Both the position numbers and the translations under genes were made by a program. Source: Folioceros fuciformis (lineage: Eukaryota; Anthocerotophyta; Anthocerotopsida; Anthocerotales). Taken from it: 38,907 bases of DNA. The DNA is taken from the NCBI GenBank assembly GCA_049999805.1, contig JBNGIO010005061.1:1-38907 (forward strand), given 5' to 3'. Below, one piece after another: positions 22,659 through 30,821 of this stretch (position 1 is the stretch's first letter; each line of letters opens with the position of its first letter). Below the pieces are notes generated by a model. The model saw only the letters and a program-made list of their open reading frames with translations, did not search any database and had not been told where the DNA came from.

Positions 22659-23146
22659 TTGAGATACCAGTTCACTCCATATCCTGATGCCAAAGTCTCC
22701 CGCGTGGTGATCTCGCTGCCATTTGGTAAGTGAAGCACACACAAGGCACGCTGCGCAAACGCTATCTCTCTTCCCCCTCTCCATAGCCACCACTTACAGT
22801 CCAAATCACAGAAAACGCGGTCCTAAGTACAGCTGCAAATTCTTTCCAAACCTATTTACACACACCAGAGGTCCGATCTGGACTGCACACAGCTATCTGC
22901 AAAAGTGGAGCGCACACCACCGCCACTCCGCACACGGGATTCAACCATGTTACCACCCCAAAGGACATGCATACACAGCAAGACAAACGTGAACACCTGG
23001 GAGACCGAGGCCCGTTATTCCATCGCAGCAAAACGATAAGAAGATTCCGGAATAGTTTCCGGGAATCATACCAGCTCCAGGAGCAATCATCTAACAAGCT
23101 CCAGACACAGCTTAAGACACAACTAGGGAAGCAGAACAGAAAGGCC
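22659..23146. other. Flank of the MULE and upstream region of the first Gnk2 gene
   Basis: The plus strand holds the 5' UTR/promoter of the Gnk2 gene starting at 23147. Its frame stays open upstream to an ATG at 22967, but that lead is hydrophilic. The minus strand has a possible intron (GTAAGT near 22795 to CAG near 22650) that may belong to a host gene cut by the MULE. No gene can be called with confidence. Confidence 0.35.
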
Positions 23147-23692
23147 ATGGACAAGGCAGGGTTGCGTGGGGTCGGGCTGCCGGTGCTGCTGCACCTGCTA
23201 GTGTTGCAGCTGCTCATAATGCAGAGGGCCGAGGCGCAGCTCGACCGGGCGGACTACACCCGCCTGTGCCAACTGTGCAGTGCGACGAGGTTCAGATCTG
23301 GCAGCGTGTACGAGAAGGCAGCGCGGGAGGTGGTGGCCAAGGTGGTGGCCGCGGCCACCATCCAAGTGCCGGAATTTCACTACAGCAAAACGCTGGAGGA
23401 TCAAAACGGGGCAACTGCCACCGTCTTCTCCCAGGGTAGCTGTGCGGGTTACCTCGACTCACCGCGTTGCACGCGATGCTTGCGTATCCTCTCCGACACT
23501 ATCTTCACCTCCTGCCGCGGCGCATTCGGGGCCCGCATCCGCCTCCGCAGCTGTTACCTTCGCTACGAGTCCTACCCGTTCGAGGACGTTCCCTACAAAC
23601 AGGGCGCTCCTGAGAACTGCACCTTAACCAATCCCCCTCAAGATAAAATTCATCCCAGCACGCCTCGCGCCTGCATAGGTTCCCTCTGCTAG
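23147..23692 (+). CDS. Secreted single-domain Gnk2 (DUF26) protein, copy 1
   Basis: 181 aa. ATG 23147 is chosen because it begins a clear signal peptide (LPVLLHLLVLQLL, cleavage near AEA-Q at about residue 30); an in-frame upstream ATG at 22967 would bury it. One Gnk2 domain spans about residues 36-145, with the diagnostic C-x8-C-x2-C (CAGYLDSPRCTRC) and the other three conserved Cys. Gnk2 domains, first known from ginkgo ginkbilobin-2, bind mannose and act in the apoplast. Of the three sugar-binding residues recalled for ginkbilobin-2, Arg and Glu are kept (GAR...RYE) and Asn after the first Cys is Ser. A Cys-containing tail follows the domain. It is the first of four tandem copies and is GC-rich. 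Confidence 0.88.
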   Translation: MDKAGLRGVGLPVLLHLLVLQLLIMQRAEAQLDRADYTRLCQLCSATRFRSGSVYEKAAREVVAKVVAAATIQVPEFHYSKTLEDQNGATATVFSQGSCAGYLDSPRCTRCLRILSDTIFTSCRGAFGARIRLRSCYLRYESYPFEDVPYKQGAPENCTLTNPPQDKIHPSTPRACIGSLC

Positions 23693-23825
23693 GGGGTCCT
23701 GCAATCCCATCTGCCTCCGCTTGGGTCCTGCAAGCCCATCTGCCTCCGCCTGGGTCCTGCAATCCCATCTGCCTCCGCCTGGGTCCTGCAATCCCATCTG
23801 CCTCCGCCTGTGTCCTGCAGACCAC
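23693..23825. repeat. 30-bp tandem repeat, about four copies
   Basis: The unit GGGTCCTGCAATCCCATCTG plus CCTCCGCCTG is repeated about four times directly after the stop of the first Gnk2 gene, with few changes. It lies in the 3' UTR or just beyond. Confidence 0.85.
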
Positions 23826-24184
23826 CAAGGCCAGGCCTGACCCCCGAGTAATCTTCTCGCACTCTAAACGAAATGTTTCTTAAATTTTACTTAATATTTG
23901 TTGTATTATTTCTCTAAGAATTTAAACCTCTACCTATTTAAACTGTCTGTAAAATATTTCTCTTTTTATCTCTCGAGTTTTTAGAGAATTCCGTCCGTAC
24001 GCAAGCCCCGCTTTGTTACCCACTTAAAAGGCCACTTTGTCCTTGCCTTGTTATTTTGTGCCTAATAAGGAGGGGCTTGTTACTTGTCTACAACGTTGTT
24101 TCGTTTCTAGTTTTTAGTATTTATTTATTTATTTTAATAAGTAATCTATAGTACAATTGGAAAGAAATCTGAGAGATAACCAAC

Positions 24185-24583
24185 ATGATTAGAGTTAATA
24201 TATATTTATTCTTATTTACATATTTGATATCTTACACATCAAAAACAAGCGCAATAAATTATCAATACGTGTTAAGAGTTTGCAGTGCTTTAGATATTCC
24301 CGTTAGTAATGACTACAACTATAGACAAGCTAGAGAGGATGTTTTGAAGAATGTGGTTTCAAACACCACCTTATCAAGCTCAAAGTATTACAAGACATTT
24401 TCTACAGTTGAAGATGTTACAGCTTATGGTGAAGGGAGCTGTGCCCAAGTAATCTCAAAATCTGATTGCACCCAATGTCTTAAAACTTTAGCAAACATCC
24501 TCTCTGTCCAATGCAAAGACAAAAAGGGAGGACGGTATGAAGTTTATGATTGTTTAGTGAGATTTGAAAGTTATGCATTTTAA
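24185..24583 (+). CDS. Secreted single-domain Gnk2 protein, copy 2 (AT-rich)
   Basis: 132 aa, single exon. It has an N-terminal signal peptide (YLFLFTYLISYTS) and then one Gnk2 domain that ends almost at the stop. The core motif CAQVISKSDCTQC gives C-x8-C-x2-C, and all six domain cysteines are present. The Arg and Glu of the mannose site are kept (GGR...RFE); the Asn position is Ser. The gene and about 1 kb on either side are strongly AT-rich with AT-ending codons, unlike copies 1, 3 and 4. This points to a different mutational history (silenced, inserted or low-recombination sequence). It could be a weakly expressed copy, but the frame is intact. Confidence 0.8.
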   Translation: MIRVNIYLFLFTYLISYTSKTSAINYQYVLRVCSALDIPVSNDYNYRQAREDVLKNVVSNTTLSSSKYYKTFSTVEDVTAYGEGSCAQVISKSDCTQCLKTLANILSVQCKDKKGGRYEVYDCLVRFESYAF

Positions 24584-25182
24584 TCATAAACTTGCAGCAT
24601 AATTTCTCAACTTGCAAGAAGTTGAAGATTTGGTCAAGTTTCCATCTAGCAGTTGTGATTTGAAATGAGATTAAGGCTAACTTCTGAGTGAGTCTAATTG
24701 ATTTCATTAGTTTTGGTTTGACATCATGTGATTGTGGATGAAGCAAGATGTAGGCTGAATAAGCATAGAATATGTATTTACTTTTTTGAGCTTATTTTAA
24801 AAAATATGTATTTCATTATTTGATATTATAAAAATTTTAAAATTTTTCTTAAAGAGTTATTTTGAATCAATAGTCAATCTAGAATATTTTAAATATTATT
24901 ATAAAAAGTCAATTATTTAAATTATATAAGTTTGATATAAAAATATATAATTAAATAAAAAAATAACTCAAAGGGTAAAGAGTATTATTATTATTTGATA
25001 ATTTAAAGATTTAGCTGGCATGAAGTAATGTAAAATGATAGAACTTCGAGGGTATGTGTCGTCCTACTCGTCAGGGTACAGAATATCCAGTTGTTTAACT
25101 GGATCCTAGTTTTCTGGGACTAATAAACCTCATTTACGGGTGACCTGATTCTGATGTCTACGCGCCATAAAAAGAAGAAATA
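24584..25182. other. AT-rich spacer, no gene seen
   Basis: About 600 bp of A/T-dominated sequence between Gnk2 copies 2 and 3. The minus frame at 24480-24746 has no family signal. The last about 60 bp (CCATAAAAAG near 25166) may contain the core promoter of copy 3. Confidence 0.45.
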
Positions 25183-25239
25183 ATGAGGGACACGCAAGAT
25201 GTGTATGCACCAGTTGGCAGCTACCTGTGGCTCGCCACT

Positions 25240-25695
25240 ATGGGTGTGAACCCGCGGAGGCAAATGGTGGACGTGGTTTTGGTGCTACTGTTGGCTATCA
25301 GTCATGTGAGCGTGAGAAACTTCCCGTTTGCCGGTGCAGTCTGGGAGGGCAGTAATTGCGAGAGTTCCGTCTGCACCACCTCCGCAACTGAGGTGAGCGA
25401 TGCCTACACCTCCACCGTGAGGAGCGTGATGGACGACGTGTTCGAGCATACGTCGCCCGCATTTTACAACTTCTTGACCAGCCAGGATGCGGGAGGCGGC
25501 AAAACTGTGTATGCGGAGGGAATTTGCTCCCCAGGCTTGAGCAAAGCTGATTGCGCTGATTGCCTCAGGTACGTCTACAGGGTTCTGGTTGTGTCATGCG
25601 GCTCTAACCGCACCGGCGGTCGTTCTCGGGTAGACTCCTGTTACATTCGATACCAAGACTATCAATTTGGGAGCACCGTTCTTTCTCCATGTTAG
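25240..25695 (+). CDS. Secreted single-domain Gnk2 protein, copy 3
   Basis: 151 aa from ATG 25240; an in-frame ATG at 25183 would add 19 residues ahead of the signal segment (MVDVVLVLLLAISHVSV). One Gnk2 domain carries CSPGLSKADCADC (C-x8-C-x2-C) and the full Cys set. The recalled mannose-site residues are partly changed: Arg is kept (GGR) but Glu is Gln (YIRYQ), and the Asn position is Thr. The protein is secreted and probably apoplastic. It ends in a short tail with one extra Cys. Confidence 0.82.
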   Translation: MGVNPRRQMVDVVLVLLLAISHVSVRNFPFAGAVWEGSNCESSVCTTSATEVSDAYTSTVRSVMDDVFEHTSPAFYNFLTSQDAGGGKTVYAEGICSPGLSKADCADCLRYVYRVLVVSCGSNRTGGRSRVDSCYIRYQDYQFGSTVLSPC

Positions 25696-26396
25696 GCTAC
25701 GCGGCCCGTCGCTGCTTCACGTAACTTTGTACGATAACCGGGCGTAAGCCGCCTTCGATCTAGAGCAATTGTGTTTCTTGATGTTTGTAAAATTTCCTAC
25801 AATCTTGCTGTGCAGCTGCCACTGGCAACATGCATGTCAATTGATCCCATCTGATGACGGAAATTTGTTCCGCGTTTGTTGATGCATCCCGCACCGAACT
25901 CAATGGTTGTCCACCATATTGAGATTGCGTCACTTGCATTTCATCGTGAGTGCTTCCATACGTTGAGAGAAGCTTGGAGTGATCGATCTTCGGCTAGTAG
26001 TACATTTTCATTTTGATGAAGTTTTGCCCGGTTCGTGCGCTGGACCAAACGTGAGCTTCATCCATGGCAAGCGATTCTGCGTGGGGAGGATACAGTTACG
26101 CCACCAAATCGGGGGGACTTCTCTAACTTGCGTCAGGCTCTGGTGTCGAGAAAGATGTTCTCGTTTCCCCAAGTCCCGGGAGCCAACAGGGAATCGCGGA
26201 TGCAGATGTTTCCTCCTTGAAATCCTGAACTCTCTCGTGGAAACAGGACCTTCTCGAACGGGCAGTCACACTCAACAAAAAAAAAAAAAGCAGAAAGAGC
26301 ATGGGACAAACAACATCGTCGGCAATCCGTGGATATTTTCAATCTCATTTGCTCCTGCAGTTTGCGGCTTGACCAGTGTACGCACACGGAGAAGCG
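25696..26396. other. Intergenic, upstream of Gnk2 copy 4
   Basis: About 700 bp without a recognised gene. The 188-codon plus frame at 25979-26545 overlaps copy 4 in another frame and has no family signal. An A12 run lies at about 26278-26289. A CTGCAG at about 26355-26360 could be a splice acceptor for a 5' UTR intron of copy 4. Confidence 0.4.
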
Positions 26397-26858
26397 ATGG
26401 CAGCGTTGAAGCAGTTTGTCTTTCCTACGTTATTGACCTATCTGTACGCGTACCATTTCTTGTGCACAGGCAGCAAAGCTCGCGCAGAAGTGGAGTTGAA
26501 CCCGATCCTCAAGCAGTGCTTCAACGTCAGTTTCTCCATCGGTAGTCCCTACAACCAAGCGACTGTCGCAGCTGTCAACGATGTTTTGGACCACGCGAAC
26601 AGCACAAGTTACTACAGGACTTCCGCTGAGGTCACGGACAAAGACGGCGATTGCGTGATTGTCTTTGCAGAAGGCTATTGCACTCCGAGTCTGACAGCGC
26701 CAGGGGAATGTACCTTCTGTCTTCAGGAATTGCAAAGCAAGATTTACATAGAGTGCAGAAATGCGTTTACCGCTTACGTTTCAAATCCAAGTTGTAGCCT
26801 GCGATACGGCTTCAACAGCTTCGATACCAGTCCGTATGTGCCTCCTATCGATCCTTAG
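26397..26858 (+). CDS. Secreted single-domain Gnk2 protein, copy 4 (divergent)
   Basis: 153 aa from ATG 26397 (the upstream in-frame codon at 26376 is GTG). It has a signal peptide (FVFPTLLTYLYAYHFLC, cleaved near ARA). One Gnk2 domain keeps all six cysteines, but the spacing is C-x9-C-x2-C (CTPSLTAPGECTFC). None of the three recalled mannose-site residues is conserved (Asn to Phe, Arg to Tyr, Glu to Gly), so another ligand or a structural role is likely. This is the most diverged copy, and its 3' end almost touches that of the convergent SDN5 gene (50 bp). Confidence 0.8.
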   Translation: MAALKQFVFPTLLTYLYAYHFLCTGSKARAEVELNPILKQCFNVSFSIGSPYNQATVAAVNDVLDHANSTSYYRTSAEVTDKDGDCVIVFAEGYCTPSLTAPGECTFCLQELQSKIYIECRNAFTAYVSNPSCSLRYGFNSFDTSPYVPPIDP

Positions 26859-26908
26859 GGTCACCCTATGTCAGACAAAAACTTAAATATGGCTCGCCGA
26901 GTTGTACG

Positions 26909-29900
26909 CTACATTTTTATACAAAAAAATCCTAAGCCTACCGCCGATCGGGCTTGGAAGTCTTCCAGTAAAGAATCGACGGAATGTCGCCAGCTTTCTG
27001 CACCATCCGGAGCCATTTTCATCCACTTCAACTGCTGCAATCTACAGAGGAGGGAATACTGTGAGGAAGAGTTTCAGAGGAAGATGACTTCCTCAACCAA
27101 AAGCCAAGGCGATGCTTACCTGCGAGTACCAGCGGTATCCCCGTGACCCGTGACCACTATCATCATGGTGTTCACCGGCAATGCATCATACACTCTTTTT
27201 GCACGACGATCCAGTTTGAGTAGTTCTGCCTTAAGCTCCTCACTGATTGGAGGATGCGAATGATCTGTAGTGCCTTCCCTGCAAGTCAAGAAGGCAGCAT
27301 GTTCGGCAGCAAGAGCTGAAACTTTCTCAGGGTCCCTTGCTCGTTCTTCATAGAAGGTATTCAAGTCTGACAAACGTGCCCAAACAAAATCTACCGCCTT
27401 TTTTTTCACCTGCTCAACCACAGAACCCACAACTGAGTCACATGGGGTCATTTTTGGTCACAAGTGTGCCACTTTCATACTGAATACTGTAGCAACAAAA
27501 GAATACAGTGTGATCAGAATCAAGACAAGCGTGTAAAAACTTCTACCTCTTTCTCAACCCTTGATAACACTTCCTCATCTGACACACAACCAATTGCATG
27601 ACAGGAGTCAATGGCATAACGCTTGACCACCTCTGGCCGATCAATTAGTGAACACTGACGGTTCTGTCTCGACAACGTTGAGATCAAGCTCTCGCGGGAC
27701 ATGGAATCTAATGGTTCTGCAAATCGGGGGCCTGCAATCCATAGTCATATGAGATCACATCACGAAAGACAGCAACTTCACGAAGGATTGTGAAGTAACA
27801 AATACCATTCTGCAGCTTCAGCAAAACAAGATCCATGGCTGCTTGAGCATCTTCAATACTGTTGTGCCCAGAGGAACCTTTTTGTATACTCCGCTTCAGG
27901 TACTTGGCTGCAAGTGTCCTTAAAGCAGACTTGTAAAGAGACCCTCGTGGGTGAGGATACAGAACCGCTGTGTCTATGACTCTTTTGTGCACCACCTTCA
28001 AGGCACCAAGATCACTTTCTAAAGAATGCCCAATTAATATTGTGTCTGCTTTTACCAATTTCAAAAATTCCTCCTGCCAAGCCATCGTGATGAAAAGTCA
28101 GCAACACTACAAAAATCTGTAATCAAGAGAGAACACGTATTGAGCGGTCTTCCGGCCAAGAAACTCGACCTGTATGTCTCCCAGGGAAGTCGTAACACCC
28201 TCCAACATCTCTGCCGTGATTCCACTCCACCTGTTCACATTCATCCCCAATATTTAGTCAGATTACTGTGAGGTTGCCTCTGCCCGCTGAGGATTTTGTG
28301 ACCTAGTAGAAGATTGATGGAGCAGGGGATCCTGAGCGGGGCCCCGATTTGACCATTTTGAGCCCGCGTCCGGATCCGGTCCTCCACGCGGCCCGGGTAT
28401 CCAGTAGGCAATTCAGCTATGAGTAACATACGACGCTGTAATCTGACAACTGGCTCTCTATTCATTCAATGCATAACGAACAGAAACACGTACTGCGTAT
28501 TGTAGTTTGTGATGGGGTGGCCAGGTTTCACCATCTTGTCAAGAAGCACCTGAAAAAGACAGAGAGTAAGATTGCACAATAAGGTCGCCTTCACAGTTCT
28601 TAGGCTTTTTAAGGGCACAGGTGATCCAGAAAGAAGGGACGCTCACTTTTCCATGCTCATCCACAAGAGAGACTCGAGTAAGCTCAAATCCTTCCTCTGT
28701 AACACACTGCAGGAAACCTTTAGATAATAGCATGGGGAGACTAGCTGCGACAGAGTAACTCCGAGAAGGGAGCAACTCCAAGCACTGATCAAGAACTGTC
28801 AACCAGCAAGCAAAAACCTTACCATTTCACAATCCACCGCCACCATTCCAATGTTTGGTGCAGCTGAAGAACTCTGCGTCATAACATAGCCTGAAGCAAA
28901 CAAAAAGATGCAAATTTTAGCAGAGTAGAACACCATCTGAATGGAGACTGTGCACAATGTGCGATCCTGAAGTCTCAATATCACAGCGATAGTCTTCAAA
29001 AAGAAAACGAGACACAAAAAACCTGGTAGCAGATCCCTCGTTGGTCCAGCTCCGGGATAAAGATGGTCCATCATCTGCTTTTCTGTTAGAACGTAATGCG
29101 ATGCTGGCAATCGTGGCTTCCTAGAAGTTGATATAGGACTTGCCACTGCATCTGCGACGAGAAAGCCACAGGGCTACTAAGTTCAGAAGGTCTGCACGTC
29201 CGCCAAATTTCAACCCGAGAACCAGCAAATAATATTTTCCAGAAACCAGTGTACAACATCTACCAAAATTGATGCGGGACAAGCAACCTGAATGAATACA
29301 GCCAGGCTCACCTTTGCCTCCAGTCTGACAAGCTTGTGTAGAGCCTGCATTGGACAAATTGTCGTTTGTCTCTTCAGACATGGTCACCTTAGAGGTCTGA
29401 GCCTCACTGCGTGAGGTAGTTCTTTCAGGCTGCTACAGTAGGAAAGAAGAACGTTAAATGAAAGTTCCCATCTCGACGTGATGGAAACGAACCGATACAA
29501 ACTAGAACCCTTACCTCCTTCCGTTTCCTTTTCACACGGAAAGTGAGAAGGGCATTGATTGTTTCCTTGGAGTCTGCGGTTGGACTGCAACTAGCAATTT
29601 ACCCACAAGGTGACTCAGTTGGACTACATGCTGAGTCAATCTGCAAAATACACAACCGGATAGCCAAGCCCGAAATGAAAAGAATAAGACAGTACCTGAC
29701 CTCAGTGCCATGAGTGCAAGCGGATTCCCCAAGCTGGTTGACGTATTTTGAAGCAAAGACAAGTGGCTCATGTAGAGAGCAGCATCAAGTCCCGCCAAGT
29801 ACACCATCACGACCTTGGAAACAAGTGGTTTGTTCTGTACAGCAACAGCAAAACTACAAGCATCAGACCGACAACACTCTACAACAAAATAGAAATTTAA

Positions 29901-30313
29901 AAAGGAAGGCAAAACCAAACAGTCAAGCTGTACCTTGACGAAAATCCACCGTGGCATAGTTCCATCAGCCAGAACCCACCTAACAAGCCCTTGCAAATCC
30001 TGCAACGACGAAAAAAAAAAAAAACAATTAACCTTCAGCGGCAGGAATGCACCCCACCACTAATAACCGCGGCGAGCTTACCTCTAACTCCAGCTTTCTG
30101 TTAGGATCACCTGGTTGCAAAATCAACTCTGCCCTAGCCTACAACATCAGCTACCAAGTTACTTTCAAATTCAACGATAGACTAGCACAGTTGTTCAGAA
30201 AGAAAGCAGTAGCTCCAAACAAGGCCTAGAGCTACCTCGACTCCATAGACATCGACATAGGTGGTTTTGTCTCCTTTCCCAGCTTCCACAAGCTTTCTCT
30301 TCTTCTTGGCCAT
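26909..30313 (-). CDS. SDN5: SDN5-like DEDDh 3'-5' RNA exonuclease, 15 exons
   Basis: Exons: 30236-30313, 30082-30138, 29934-29999, 29701-29834, 29515-29584, 29312-29429, 29023-29145, 28823-28890, 28647-28706, 28494-28549, 28170-28230, 27806-28073, 27547-27731, 27120-27409, 26909-27041. All phases agree, total 588 aa. It follows Arabidopsis SDN5 (about 567 aa) throughout, from memory: LQGLVRWVLADGTMPRWIF, NKPLVSKVVMVYL, an NLS-like RVKRKRKE, then the RNase_T/DEDDh domain with VAVDCEM, HPITNYNTQWSGIT, ILIGHSLESDL and SGHNSIEDAQAAMDL, and a plant-type C-terminal domain ending ARSAVGLGFFCIK. The catalytic D, E, D, H and D are all present. SDN/REX proteins trim small or structured RNAs. ATG 30313 starts MAKKKRK; an upstream Met near 30346 is possible. 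Confidence 0.88.
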
Positions 30314-30821
30314 CCGTCGAGCGCTGCTTTTGACAACTACAAACATAACTGTCGTCAGAAGCCTGTGCAACGACAGCAACAAGTGGCGACAAGCCAAACT
30401 CTCACCCCCATTTCAACATGGTGCTTTGGACACCTACCAGGCGACTCAAATGCTGGCGGCGGCACCCATTCCGTAGGTGGCATGGGGAGGTTGTGCAGCG
30501 GCCTGTTCCCAAGCCGCGATTTTCGGTACCTGGTTTGAGCTTAGATGTGTTTATTTCGTGAGCCGATCCGCAATTATTAATAGACCTACCCACCTAGTAC
30601 CGAACGCTAGTCCCGACGTTAAGAAGGTACATACTGTATGTATCTATGTATGTATGGAGATGTATTTATTGGCTTTCTAAAATAATTGCCACCTAAGATA
30701 GTTGTTTTCCATGGTCGCCATGTTCCTGGTGCTTCCAGCACCTGTGGACTTGGGCGACGTCGGTTGCAGGTTGCACATCGACGATGAAGGCGGGTGACAT
30801 GATGCCGGACTGACGCGCGGG
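30314..30821. promoter_or_regulatory. Shared divergent promoter of SDN5 and coiled-coil gene
   Basis: About 500 bp lies between two start codons that point away from each other. It contains a short TATG-type microsatellite at about 30633-30658. No TATA box or operator is convincing. Confidence 0.4.

Noticed and set aside
22967-23146. Upstream in-frame start for Gnk2 copy 1
   Set aside because: The extra 60 residues are hydrophilic and basic and would place the signal peptide internally.
23693-23825. CRISPR-like look of the 30-bp repeats
   Set aside because: Units are directly adjacent without spacers, so this is a minisatellite.
25979-26545. 188-codon plus frame overlapping Gnk2 copy 4
   Set aside because: It overlaps a clear secreted Gnk2 gene in another frame and has no recognisable domain.
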